Part shown: positions 1 through 12,499 of the stretch, piece after piece | How the letters are laid out: every line of letters starts with the position of its first letter | How positions within the stretch are numbered: the first letter of the stretch is position 1 | DNA from: Mesaphorura yosii | Taxonomy: Eukaryota > Arthropoda > Collembola > Poduromorpha > Tullbergiidae | Assembly (NCBI GenBank): GCA_009869945.1 | Contig: WIXG01000026.1 | Location: 124,001-188,000 of the forward strand | Direction: 5' to 3' | Length of the DNA stretch: 64,000 nucleotides | Notes under the pieces: generated by a model | Databases searched by the model: none | Seen by the model: the letters and a program-made list of their open reading frames with translations, nothing else | What the model was told of the DNA's origin: nothing | Position numbers and translations under genes: made by a program

Positions 1-733
1 CTGATCATCGTCACGAGCTAATTTTCTCAATGCGTACGATTAAGTTACCATTAATTTGCGGTGAGTCTTCTCGTTGACTTGATGGTTAATAACACCCTGC
101 AAACTCTAAAATTCTTTCCTGTTCTACCATTTGCCACTGCCCTTTCACGGCCAGTTGTTAACAGCGATCCAGTACTGAATATGTTTGGAACTACAAATGA
201 GACCATACGTGATGCGTTAAGAAGAGATTTCAAATCGGTTTGGATATACGAATTTCTGGACAAATGCTTCCGGAACGATAAAAAGTAAAACGTGGTGTGG
301 AGTTGGGATTTCAACATTGCCTTTGGGTCTTTCCTTTCAACAAAGACGAGTTGATGTATCCGGTACGGGAATCAATTTTTCTATTGTTGTGATGAAGTTA
401 TGATACAATAGGTTGGATAAATTTGCATCGTCATACTGAACAGGTCTTGCACGCCTAATTCAATATCACGCGGAGGTGTGCTCACAGAACAACCTGAGAG
501 AACTTCGAATGTGGGACTAATGGAGTCGGGCAAAATGATTTCGTGCGTATTTAATTAGGTAAATGATGTCAAGATCTATATTCGGAGTGCATGAACTGAA
601 ATTCCATGTTGGTCCTTATCTGTCTACACAACAGCAAACACATAGTTTGATTGATTTGCAAACCCGGTCAGGTTCCTTGACGAATGGCGGAGTGAGCGTT
701 ACAAATTATTAAACTGTATGACCAGGGTGCGCT

Positions 734-834
734 GATAATTATCCATTGATAATTATCATTGATAATTATCCGACCCCCTAATGTTAAGGGCTAGTCGGAT
801 AATTATCGATTGATAATTATCATTGATAACTATC
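734..834. repeat. Cluster of GATAATTATC palindromes in an inverted repeat
   Basis: The 10-base palindrome GATAATTATC occurs at 734-743, 748-757, 761-770, 798-807 and 812-821, with a one-base variant (GATAACTATC) at 825-834. The left trio plus its CCGAC edge (to 774) is close to the reverse complement of the right trio plus its GTCGG edge (from 794), so the whole block is an imperfect inverted repeat with arms of about 41 bases and a loop of about 20 bases. It could be a small foldback element or a dense cluster of GATA/homeodomain-type sites; the sequence alone does not decide. Confidence 0.8.
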
Positions 835-845
835 GGATTTTTTCG

Positions 846-863
846 AAAAAATCATGATTTTTT
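846..863. repeat. Perfect 18-base palindrome
   Basis: Six A, then TCATGA, then six T: a perfect 18-base palindrome lying 12 bases after the GATAATTATC cluster. It may be part of the same foldback element. Confidence 0.75.
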
Positions 864-1625
864 CACACCCTGTGTATGACACCCGTCGTCTCAAATTCAA
901 CGAACCATCTGTCCAGGAACTCGTAATTGGAATGCTAACTCATGCTGGCAGATGCCTGGTCAACACTGGACCTTAATTCATGTCACAGATTGCGCTTGTT
1001 AGCATTGTGAATTTCAAAATATTGTTACACCTTGCAAGCATTGATGTTCTGAATCCATTCATCTTAATCATCGGTACATCGTATGACAATCAGTGCTCAC
1101 TTGCATAAACCGTGATGTTGCACATTCTGAATTTATTTGTGTAACTCAATATGGAAGAAAATCGCGAAACTTGGTTGTTCAAGGTTCAAATCATAGTACA
1201 TTTTATAATTTACTACGGCTCCCTAATGGGAACACGACTGAGCTTTGCCGTCTGTACTTGAAATGGTGTGTTTGTAATAATAGTTACGTACTTGCCAAAA
1301 TTAATTCATGAACAAGAGAATTCTTCGCGGAAAATATCAGACTGAAGCCCCTTCCTATCGTAAATGCAATTAATGTGATGACAAGGTCCGGTGGCATTCT
1401 TGACTGACAGTACATATTTCATTAGAGCACGAGAATTTCATTATTGATACCATATGATCTTTTTCACTCCTTTGCTTCGTTTCCAATTGTGTGAAGAATT
1501 GAAAATGATCGAGTTGATCTCATCCCACCACCGTAACTCTTGCGCGTAGGAGTTTTACCAGCCAATCCAGAATTTTCCGCAGACTTTTGAGAATCCTAAA
1601 TATGAGTTCAGGTTTAGCTTCTTAA

Positions 1626-4600
1626 TCAACTTCGTAAGTGTGTCACTAATGATTGATAAGGATAACCTACAAATTCAGATTGTATTAAATTCTCAAACTT
1701 TCCAATCTTCAGCTTTGGCTCCTCCCCAACTGTGTGTTGCAATCTTGGTTCTGATGTTTGGTTCATTGGATTTGAAACAAGTAACGGACTCCTATGACGG
1801 TTTGGAGGGACAGACACCGTTCTTTTTCGCGAAACATCCAGACTCAATCGTGGTAGTTTCTGCGAAGAATTCTAAAATAATTTGACTACCTTCGTTTGCA
1901 ATCCAGAGGCATTTCCAGATTGCCCAGGTGCTTACCTTTATGCTTCTTGGTGATTTGCCATTGATGCCTGTAGTCAATCTGCTGCCCGCATCCGGTAAAT
2001 CTGGTTTGTCGACCTTAACATATGAATTTTATATCAATATGGACCGTATTCCGCATCGGTATTTTGTTGCGGCAACATACCTGTTTTTTAGGCTTAGATA
2101 CTTTGCGATTTTCGTCATGACATGGGCAGTGATACACTCCACGGGGCATCTTGGAAAGTCCAACGCATTTGAAGTGGTAGACTTTTCTACAACCAAAGTA
2201 CTCACACATCAGGAGTTCATCGCCGTCCAACTTGCATACTGAACATTGGTTGTCCCACTTGCTAGCATCACCTTGTGCACGTTGCTGAAAGAAAATAAAA
2301 TTACGATGAAGAGAAAAAATAAACATTAAAACAAAAGACTAATTAGTAAAATACTTACCACTTTGCTTTGCTTCACTTTATTCATACATGTGTCTTTGCC
2401 GCATTGACAATGTTTGACATAGTTCTCATCACCGTAGTTAAATGTGAGTTCTTCCATGGGATCAATATCTTTCAAAGCGAATATTCCAATGACAGGCTTT
2501 CCCGACCCGCTGTTATACTTCTCACTTTTGCAATTTGGCTCACAAGAGTGATTCATTAGTCGAGATAAATTGCCATAAAATTCAGCGTCTATGTAATTTT
2601 TCTTTTGATCGAGTTCCAGAAGATATAATGGATCTGTCTCCTTGTGCATTGAAAGCTGTAATTGAACAATAATAGTCTAGAAACTTGGAACCTCTGTAAC
2701 TTGCTTTCGCTAGGCACGTTGACACGTACCCGCTTCTGCTTTTCGGCCAGTGAAATTACTTCACCCTTATACTCAATTATGTAAGCTCCTGTCGGGATTC
2801 CTATTTTGCAGCGTAATCCAAAACCCATCCCATTCTTTTCGAATACATCCAGTGCATTTTCGTATTGGCTTTTCTTCGAAAAGAATCTGTTGACACATCT
2901 TTCTCCCCCGCTGCAGATTGTATCGTTGCACTCGATCGACATTGATCTAGATTGCAAATCCAGTTTAAGTTACAATGAATGCATCTAAAACGTGTTTCAC
3001 TCGACCTGAACCTGGGTATGCCAAGAATCATTACTATTCCATGTGCGGTGTAATGCAAAACGACTTACCTGTTAAAGCAGCCGGAGTCAGCTTTGCAAAC
3101 TTCTAAGGCGTCAACGTTCTCTCCACATGTGCACTTCTCGTCCTTATCATCCTGGTTATTATTTCGCGATTGCATTTTAACCTTAGTCTTGTATTGATTC
3201 TTTTCAATGTGCTTATACACCGGTTTCGGCTAGTATAAAAATTAGGCGTACATTTGAAAATCATAATGAAAGAAACTTACAATGACTAATGTGTACCTTC
3301 GGCCGTTTTATTTTTCGATGTGCTTCACTTAAAGTCGTTAGAATCAAAGCTTCTTGGTAGGCACCAGCGGCAGCCGGTTTTGCAAACAAATTTAGTTGCT
3401 AGAATTTAATAGTGGATAAAAAAGCATAAATAAGGATCACGTTTTGTAAAACAACGAAAAAAAAATGAAATTGGCAGTGAGGCTCACCTTGAATAATTCA
3501 ACATCTCCGACTAAGAATGGCAAACTCCGGGTAAAATGGCAGTGATCGTAAAACTGATGTTTGGATCCACAGTACTGAATGGAAAATCTCCTATCTGGAG
3601 CTAACCAGCGGTTCACCGAGCGACGTTCGTTGTCTTGTTGATACAATATAATACCAGGCCAGAAACTATGAATATTGTAAATTTTAAAACAAAAAGGGGT
3701 ATTACAATTAAATGAGTGGCGGATTTCTTTAGTTTTAAAGACATTGTTTAGTACTATTTTTGTGATCTAATCTATATGTAGAAGAAACTCACGTTGAGGC
3801 AGGTTGATGATACCATACCACGTCCCCGTACAGAGGATAGCTCCCCCACGAACAAGATTCACACTTGAAGTTAGCATCCAACGAAGCATCAGGCGGGGTT
3901 CCCGCACACTCTTTATGCCATGTGCGGGGACACACGCTGCAGGTGACGGTGGTGTCTCCTCCTTTAATCTCTGTGAAAAAAATAGTCTCAGTTCCACCAA
4001 TTCGTTCATCAACACTTCTCCAGTAACCAATACGCTTACTTCTACCACATGTGAGACACCCCAGCTTTCGGCACTTATTCTTGTCGTTTTCATAGAAATT
4101 CCCGTGTTTTAGACATATCATACCATCCTTGGATGTTATCGTTCCCGCAGGAATGCATGTATCTACGAAAGAAAACATTAAAATTAAAATTAGGTGGCTT
4201 AATACATATACATATCAAGCTTCATTTCCTTACGTTTATGATACGTTGTTAAACATAGAACGCATCTCAAGGCCTCAAATTGTTTACTAAACCCATAACT
4301 TCTTGGGATACCATTGACTTTATGATCATACTTGCAAGTGTGGCATGAATGAGCCGGGCAGATGATAGAGCCATCGGATCCCTGGACTTCAGCCTGTGGC
4401 CAAGATTCCAGCAGACATTTCCGATGAAAGTATAAGTCACACTTAGAACATTTCACCGGGTTCATCTCGTTGCTTTTACACACATGGCATCGCTTAAAGG
4501 CACAATCCTTGCACATCGCATGGCGAGAAACGTCGCCATTTTCCTTTGAAGCTATAAACATCCAAAATCTTTAATTACAGCTCAAGATTTCCTGTGTATG

Positions 4601-6223
4601 CATTAAGTCTGATCCATACCTTCTGAAAATTGCACGCATTTTTTATGAAACTTCATGCCATGGCAAGACACATTCGGACTACCATCGATTTCCGTGCTAC
4701 ATTCCGAGCAATATGATCTAGCGGTCGTATAATTGACCTTTTCATGAGATTTGAGCATTACATCAAATCTTGCTTTCACTTGAGCTTCCAGTTCGGGTCC
4801 CTCCGGTGGTCTACTTTCAGATTTCTTAGTCTTCTGGTTGTGTCCCGCAGATTTCGACGGAATCTGGTCATCAGTCCTGATTTGATCGACCTTCTTTTCA
4901 GAACCATTATTCTGTTTGGTCAGTTTTGGTGGCAAAATCGTCTCGCGAAGATCATAACGCTCACTTTTCCTCAAGAACGTCTTAGTTGTGCTTTCTTGTA
5001 CGTCTGAGGATGAGACCTGGCGCTTCTAAAAAGGCAATTTTGGCTTATGTACAATACGTTAGTAAGGAATTTGCTACAAGTAGAAGTTACCATTGCATGA
5101 ACTCGGGACTTTCTGTTCTCTAGCTTTTGTAGATTATACTTAGTACCCCTGGATGTTTGCTCCGACGTTCGATCTCCCAAAGGGATAGCAAAAAACTCTT
5201 TCGCCAGCTGAAATGATTTGAGCCATTCAACTCTCTTAGCAGTTGACAGAGTTTTGCCCTCGACAGCATTGAGTTTTTCAATAAACTGCTTTTGTTCACA
5301 ATCGTCTTCTGTTTGTGTCAGCAGTATAATCTTTGAGGGCACCACAAAATCAATGCGAAACGCTTCTTCCATGAAAATGATGTGGTATTTGTCAGGATCA
5401 TTATTAATCCCAGCTCCTGAAAGATAAGATGTACGTATTACGTCTTTCCATCTTCTAAGCATTGGATAGATTGCCTTAAAACCAAAGCGACTATAGACTA
5501 GTTACTGACGAAGAGCCATTGGCCCAGCAACACTACTACAATAAAAATCAGTAAATGAAGCGGTGGATATCTGAGGGTGAAAATTTTTGAGAAAGGAAAG
5601 CAAAAACATAAAGACACAATATTAACCATAATGATACAACATTGTACCACTTTTTGCACAGCTTGACTTGAAAATATAGCAAACTTTGATCAGGAGATGG
5701 TAGATTTACAATCACTGCGCACGTCATGCTACCTTATTTCCTGAAGCAGTAGCGGTAGGGCGTGAAAAAAGAAAGAGTTTGGTAGCTAGAGTCCCTGACC
5801 GCGAAAATATAGACAGTTGCATGAAATGGCATACGTAGTTAAACAATTTTACCTGGTGTATCAGGACCGATCATTGCTGGCCAATAAACTGACCCACGAC
5901 TTTTGGCATACACCAGTGTTCCTGGTGGTGGAAGTCTCTTCAAAGGGAACAAGACAGTGAATCCATTTAAAATGAGCTGCAATAAATACCGATATGTTTG
6001 ATTACTATCACCTCATTATATGATGGAAGGCCTAGTTAATGTACCATCGAAGTCATACTAGCCTTACCTTCTCCTTTGGAGTCAGTTTCTTACGATCCTT
6101 CTTAGAAACATCATTATAGAAGCTGCTGTCGCAGAAGTGCAACTCAGTATCATGCTTCACTCCCCCTTGAGCCACTTCCCGGGAAGTTCGCGTAATACAC
6201 GTTCTTAACATCTCAATCCACAT
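1626..6223 (-). CDS. NSD: NSD-type histone H3 lysine-36 methyltransferase (PWWP-PHD-PWWP-AWS-SET-PHD)
   Basis: Nuclear SET-domain enzyme; the NSD1/2/3 family (fly Mes-4) methylates H3K36. Fifteen exons (5' to 3', minus strand): 6068-6223, 5853-5976, 5091-5416, 4620-5025, 4234-4551, 4040-4162, 3793-3970, 3488-3665, 3297-3398, 3069-3229, 2730-2946, 2359-2655, 2081-2284, 1936-2013, 1626-1859; all phases agree, 1033 aa. The ATG follows an in-frame TGA. Order: PWWP1 (about 70-150; GTLVYAKSRG then YWPAM), Cys/His-rich PHD modules (about 310-530), PWWP2 (from about 535; GDVVW then FWPG), AWS cysteines (about 670-705), SET (about 715-840, with NHSCEPNC and FNYG), post-SET cysteines and a last PHD (about 872-920). 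The C5HCH module that normally follows this PHD is absent; a basic, Cys-poor tail replaces it. The exact orthologue within the family is uncertain. Confidence 0.93.
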
Positions 6224-7708
6224 TCAGTGTTCAGGTGGTTCAGATGATGAAACTCCACCTAGTTCGCCACTGGCAGCAGCAGGCGTCAGCGGTCAGCAAT
6301 GTCCCAATCAATGTACTCGCTCAGTTTCACTGCCTCTCCAGCTTTGTTGAAATCGTAGTTAGCTTGGTTAGGTAACAAAAATGTAGTAGAAGTTGTAGAA
6401 AGCCAAGTACCAGCATGGGCAAGACAGCTAACCTACTCAAGTAACAATAGCACTTATATCCTAACCCAACTAACGCTGGACATTAAATATCGTTACTAAC
6501 AAGCTTTAACCTATAAGTTACGTTCAGTTCAATTCATCAGTCTGGAACATTCAGTCGAGTTATCAGTCGTAACGTTACAAAGAACACTGGAGTGGAGAAC
6601 AAGAAACTTTTGCCTCTAACCACACCAGATACGGCCTGCTTGCATTTCACCAATCACTACTGCTACTGTTTTGGAAATCAAATCGCTACTAAAATCTGAC
6701 ACTTAAGATTTGAACTTAAGAACATTCGTTAAAGTTACGGTAAAATCTATGTGGAACAAGAGTTGAAAGCTATTAATCGAAGTTGGCAGTTAAGAAGACA
6801 GTCTCAGTTGAATTGAGATCAACGACTCGAACCGGCAGTGCTGTTTGGAGATCCAGGTTATCAGACCACCCAGGAATTGCTAATGCTCACTATCACACAC
6901 GGTCTTAATTGCTCCATAACGAAAATGTAACGAAAATAAGACAGAAGCCATGAAATGATTAAACAAAACAGGCCACCGGGGAGCCGACGACAGGAAACCA
7001 GACTCAGTTCGTGCAGAGATTAATACGTGAATGTTATTGTGCTTGAACGCAGACATGTACATAGAGAAGGCTTAAAAAACCGAGGGAATTCTGTCTTCCC
7101 ACAGCCGGAGAACCTCCAAAACACGACTCAGGCAATCAGTCTTTGTATCAAGCTCCCTTCTGCTACGCTTGCAAATACGCGAGCAGTATGTCAGCAGCAT
7201 GTTGTTGCACAGAGTATCGCCGGTAGGCTCTGGCAGAGTCCCTTGAGTAGGGCCAGCAGGCAAGTACAAAAATGTTGTACGAAGATGTGGGGCCTTTTAG
7301 AAGAAGGAACTTGAACGTTTTACACTTGAAATGTGCATATATTCCACATTCAACTGCTGCAAAGGAGGGTATTCCACAAATGACCAATCGCTTGCACTGA
7401 AACTGGCTTGTAAAAGGAGAATGGTTGGTTTTATTTCAGAGGGAATCGGTGGTTGTTTTCAGCTTTCAGAAATGGGTACAATTGTTCCACTTCCAGTCGG
7501 ATTCCAAAATTAAAATTATAAAATTAAAATTCGAATTAAAATTGACAGTCCAGCCACAGTCGAGGGAGCAGACTGTTCTGGTTGCGTACATTGACATACG
7601 TTATCATAACGCATAAAATATGATTCTTAGAGTCAGAGTCGTGAAGATTTTGTATGATTAATTTTAGTGTGACCAACTGAATTTGTATCACTTAATTATT
7701 TACATTAT
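6224..7708. other. Intergenic region upstream of the NSD gene
   Basis: Between two minus-strand genes. It should contain the promoter and 5' UTR of the NSD gene and the 3' UTR of the B55 gene; a minus-strand AATAAA lies at 7430-7435, about 275 bases past the B55 stop. Small open frames around 7027-7616 run on both strands and carry no recognisable domain. Confidence 0.6.
7430..7435 (-). promoter_or_regulatory. Candidate polyadenylation signal for the B55 gene
   Basis: AATAAA on the minus strand, about 275 bases after the B55 stop codon at 7709. It is the nearest perfect hexamer I noticed; use is inferred from position only. Confidence 0.35.
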
Positions 7709-10133
7709 TTAGCATTTGTCTTGAAATAAGAAGAGATTGTTAGTAGCGGCTACGGCAATGATATTCTCCTTAGGATGCCACGCGGTGTGCAAAATTTTCT
7801 TTGAGAAATCCAGACAGTCAACTCCAATTTCATCCTTTTTGCGTTTACTACCCATACCGACCTGCAAAAACAAAAGCGAATGTTGAACGCTAATTTTACT
7901 CTCCTATCAATTTATTAAAGCTCCAATCAGGCAATTACCTTGCGTGGCTTAAGAATAGTCTTCGGTTTGGCAACTTCACGAGATGCTTCGAGGGTATAGT
8001 CCTTCTTTAGACTTCTATCAAAGGTACGGAAGAAGTTATTATAAGATCCAGTCATAATAGCAGTGTCAGTCCCATTCCAGCAGCACTCAAATTTGTCGAA
8101 GATGCAGTCGTTTTCATAGAGTGAACACAACTTCGAGCGAAGATATTCGTGAACCTTGAAGAACCATAAAGTCAATGAAGTTGTTAAGTGGAAGGCAACT
8201 AGGAAGGGCACTAGCACATGTAACGGCTTACCGGATAACACTCCACTGGTCTCGATTCCATTTGCAAGTCCCAGACTTTAACAGTCAAGTAGTCTCTAGA
8301 TACCATGTATCGTCCGGAGTATGAAAACTTAACGTCTGATATACTTGAAATAATTTCAGAAAAAAAGCTCCTATTTGTGGGGTCCTCTGGTTCATCGAAG
8401 ACTGCATGAAGGACATCATCAGCATGTTAAAGGAGTGGTATTTACTTAAGCTGCAGGAACTTACATTTAGAATGCGTATCACACAAGGCGTTCTGTCTCA
8501 TATCGCAGAGGCGAATTGTCCCTTTGCTACTGCTGTAAACAAAGACGTTGCAACTGGATGGGTGGAACTCTGCCGCCGTAATCACTTCAGTCAGTTCTTC
8601 CATGTTTGTAGGTTTGATATCAACAATATCTGTGAAATTCGTTCACTCAAATTAGACAAATGCTATCAAGCTTCAGATATACATGCTTACTGAAACTCTG
8701 GTCATTTATTTCTAAGTTCCAAAGGTTTACTCGAAGATCATCGGCTGAGATGTAAGTCTCCTGGTCTGAATTTAAGCTGATGGAGTTAATGTGATAAGTG
8801 TGGGCATTGGCAAACACGCGACGCACAGAGGCTTCAACAGTTAGAGGAGAGGGCTTGACGGCTGGAACCTGACACGATCATATTTATTATTGCTTAGAGA
8901 GTTGCACCGAATTTCTTCTTCCCAATAGATTACCAGCGGGACCTGGTCTGTAGCGTACCTGAAGTCTGGTAATAAAGTTAGAGTCACGGTAACTGCCATC
9001 TTCCTTGAGGTTGAAACCTTCAACCCTCCATTCTTTCTCAGCTACCTTCCATAGCTTGATCGTTTTATCTGAAAGTAGCAAAAAGTAAATGAAGTTAGTA
9101 GTGAAGTAGACCGAGACGAGACAGACAATTATTAGCGCAGCAGTAGTGCTTACCGTTTGTGGACAGAAGAAAATGAGCGGGGTTCTTACGGCGGAGCCAG
9201 CGAATCTTATTAATTTTTTCTTCTATTTCCAAACTCTTCAGGTAATCGAATTCAGGTTCATGGCTTTGAAATGTACTGTACACATTGTATTCTCCTCTTC
9301 TTGGAATGCAATTTTTTGACTGCAGACAAAATAACCGTTAGAAAAATTCATGAAACAATGATGTAGGTGAAGAATTCAAATTTATCTGCAACTGAGCTTA
9401 CGATAGGGTCCCTTTGAAAGATCACGACTCGGCCGCCTTTGTCACCCGTTGCTAAATAATCTCCGTCGTCATTAAATTCAACACAAGAAATGATATCGGC
9501 TGCGATAAATGCAAACAGAGGATTAGAAGTTGTTCTACGCAAATTTTGAAAGATAAAATACGCTTCTTCAGCGTACCTTCGGTAACATCGTCGTCTAGAG
9601 CCCCTTTAACTTGGGAGAAGCACCATTGCGTTTCACCGCTACCTGTGTTCAAAGAAAATGTTTGAACAAAACGGAGTACCAGCTAAGTCATGCGTAAAGT
9701 ACATCATTATGCGAAAGCAATATCTAGTTTAGGTTAAACGAACCTAAGTCTGCATCCTCAACTCTCTGAATTCTCTCAGCACTCCAGTTTAGCTTAACAT
9801 ATACTTCAAGCATTTCTAAATTAAATTTTCTAAGCCAGATAAAGCACGACCACCTGTTAGAAGAGACTTGATACTGAGCCGTTGATTAAAACGATCAACA
9901 TCCAATCAAGAAATCATTCTTTCTACCCTCCGACCTAATCTGCGCGGTTCCAAGCAAAGTACGAAAGGGAACGCAACTTCAGGTGTCGCTTAAAGCCAAG
10001 CATAGTGAATTTGAATTGCGATCTTAACGGCGAAAGTCTTACCAAATTCCATATCATGTCCATTATTGCCATCACCTTGAACGCCACCGGCAGACGGCGG
10101 GGACTTGCCGTCAGCGTTATTGATGTAGTCCAT
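7709..10133 (-). CDS. PPP2R2: Protein phosphatase 2A regulatory subunit B55 (WD40 propeller)
   Basis: Substrate-targeting B subunit of the PP2A heterotrimer (fly twins), acting in mitotic exit and signalling in cytoplasm and nucleus. Ten exons (5' to 3'): 10043-10133, 9577-9642, 9402-9499, 9154-9319, 8959-9068, 8691-8868, 8465-8629, 8232-8401, 7939-8154, 7709-7861; phases agree, 470 aa against roughly 445 in vertebrates, the extra length being at the N-terminus. Family landmarks: [88 protein letters not shown] and the end [18 protein letters not shown]. The protein stops as QDKC rather than the usual QDKVN. A possible alternative first exon sits in the first intron (9744-9813). Confidence 0.97.
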
Positions 10134-12499
10134 AATTAGTCAGTTCTGTTAAAAAATTAATTATAAAAATTATTTTTGTGGGAAGTGTTCTCGTCAGTTG
10201 AATAAAATATCAAACTTCACAACAAAAATGAATGAAAAATAAACAGTAAATAAGGAAGGACAAGAGAATAGACTCGTAAAACCAGTGAAAAGTGTCGTGG
10301 CCTATGCAAAAGCATATCATAGTGTCATCTCCGCTCTTCTTTTCTTGCATTTTACAGCAGAGTTCGGCAACTGTCGCGAAAGGTAACAATGCAGGGAGCG
10401 TAACACATTTTTCTCATTGCAGGGGCGCCATCCCTTTCGCCTGGTCGATGACGGACCTACTATTTTTGTCGTAAGTGGCGCATGGTCCGTGAAGGATTAA
10501 TTTTTCCCGTTTTGAATTTTGTGCACATACCTTCACGTCATGAAATATCAGACCTGCTTAGTGTCAAAGAGTGCGGGTGACCTGGGTCAGGGTCAGGGTG
10601 ACAATAGAGATGACCGGTTGTGAACAACTACGAGTGGGATTGGTCCAACGAACAAAGGGACCGACCTCGTGTCTGTCTAAAACTATCACGATGGTTCCCG
10701 ACCTTGGACTTTAAAGAAAATATGTTCAGACCTTATGGCGAGGTGTCGTCTAAACTGAAGCGGTCGGGATGGTGCGCTCGTCCGGGTTGATCGATTCGGC
10801 GGAAGGACGCTTCAAGTTCCAAGCTAAGTAGACAGTGTGACCAACTTCAAAATGCCGAGCGATTCACCCTTGCAGCGTCCCTTGACCTCTGATTTCTAAC
10901 TAGAAAGGAGTAAACCACCTTTCCTTGAAGTTCATGGGTTGTGAAGGGATTGGATTATGTAAAAGCTTTTAGAATATTGTACATTGCTCCTCTGTCTAGC
11001 TTTCAGTAAGAACAATGCAAAGTTAGTGATTACCAGTGCTGAATAATTTACACATTCATCTTTATCTGTTTCGCTGTGTCACCTTAGCAGGTTTCTTTGT
11101 CCAATATAATCCATAGTCCTAAGCTCTTGCCATCAACGCTTCCCCGTTCCCAATTATTACTTTGCATCTAAATTTAGGAGAGGAAGCTAAACCTACGTTC
11201 TGGCGGTGGTTCGAGGGATTTTCTGTTTGTCCATCTTGCCCTCCTTACCTCCTTGATTTTTTGCATAATAACTTAATTTTCAATTGAATTGTTCGTGGTG
11301 TCTGTGCGTCGAGTGCAATCCCGTTTGAATGATGATCATATTCAGGCCGTGAACAATGTTTTCAGATCGGATCGTGGCGTACGACTGCCCATGTGGCCAG
11401 CTGAGAATAAGCAGAAGCCGATGCCTTCGCAAAACCTGCACCGCCTTAATTTTCTCATCTCTGTACATTGCAATATCCTTGCTTTTCATAGAGGCGCAAG
11501 TCGGTTGAGGTTGAGAAATTCAAGATGACAGACCGGACAAAGGCAAGCTCCTTTGCGAATGCTAATGTGCCGAGTCTTTGTGCATGCTAACGCCAGTTCC
11601 ACGCTCACCGTGCACGCTCTACTCTAAGTCTTTCAGATTGCTATACAAACTGCGGCCCCTTCGTCTTCCTCCAGTTACTCTGGATCGACCCGATCACAAA
11701 TCTTATTCGTAAACTGCCGATGACCGTGACTAAAATGTTAAGAAATGTTGCCTGCCCAAATTAGGTAATTTAAATAGCTGGAAATATTGCGGTGGCGATT
11801 GAGTACAGTTACAACAATGCACGCAGGATTTGTAGACTCAAGGCCGGTCTCAAATCTCCTTTCTATCGCACGGAGCACGATTGCTTGTATTTCTATTTGT
11901 TTTGACAGTACATGATTCGCTTATTGTTCTGATACAACGATGGTGATGCTTCTGCCATCCGTCTGATTCAATCGAGCAAATATTAAAGATATGGGATTAC
12001 ATTTCATTTCCATCCAGTATTAGGAAATGCATGCAAAATCTGAAGCCCCGGTGAAGCGTAATTTACAATGGTTGTTGCATTCTAACACTTGCTCTAGAAT
12101 TGTCTTCCGCTAAAGAGATGCAATCTATTTTGTTCCTAATCTAACCAGATATGGAGATCGCATCGGTCAATTACTTTACTATGTTTTATAATATAATTTG
12201 TGGACGCTGGCTCATGTACAAATGTCAAGCAGAGCCTTCTATGCGTGTTTTGTGTGCGAGATTACGCTCTGACGCGGTCTCGCTGTCTCATTTGATCCAT
12301 AAACTTGGACCTTGCCTGGACATGTGAGAAACATACGAAGTCTGTTGAATCTGCAAGACATCAGCTGTATGATTTGAACCACGCGAAACTCACACACTCA
12401 CAGATTCCAGGATCAACTTTAATGTGAAGCGAATACTGTTTTTTGCTTCTGTAGTTTCTGGTTCTGTTCAACTTTTGCGTGACAAAGTGGCAATTGACA
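10134..12499. other. Intergenic region between divergent B55 and P450 genes
   Basis: About 2.4 kb separating two divergently transcribed genes, so it should contain both promoters. It contains tandem nuclear-receptor-like half-sites at 10575-10601 (listed separately). Open frames on both strands at 11280-11528 mirror each other and look like chance. No other gene is supported. Confidence 0.6.
10575..10601 (+). promoter_or_regulatory. Tandem GGGTCA-like half-sites
   Basis: GGGTGA at 10575-10580, then after CCT come GGGTCA, GGGTCA and GGGTGA back to back at 10584-10601. GGGTCA resembles the AGGTCA half-site of nuclear receptors, arranged as direct repeats without spacer. It lies in the shared upstream region of the B55 and P450 genes. 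Function is inferred from the motif only. Confidence 0.35.

Larger units (their letters stand above)
1..1625. other. Gene-free flank with palindromic repeats
   Basis: I see no supported gene in this stretch. Short open frames occur on both strands but none has a protein family signature or good splice sites. The one clear structure is the palindrome cluster at 734-863, listed separately. The left part may hold the 3' UTR of the minus-strand methyltransferase gene that ends at 1626; no perfect AATAAA was found close to that stop. Confidence 0.6.

Noticed and set aside
734-834. GATAATTATC repeats as a CRISPR array
   Set aside because: The repeats are 10-base palindromes with 3-4 base spacers in a eukaryotic context; CRISPR arrays have longer repeats and spacers.
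1640-1977. Plus-strand frames over the end of the NSD gene
   Set aside because: They are antisense to the last two NSD exons, whose frame and splice phases fit.
11280-11528. Overlapping open frames on both strands between B55 and P450
   Set aside because: Neither frame has a domain, splice sites or a coding-like composition, and each is the mirror of the other.
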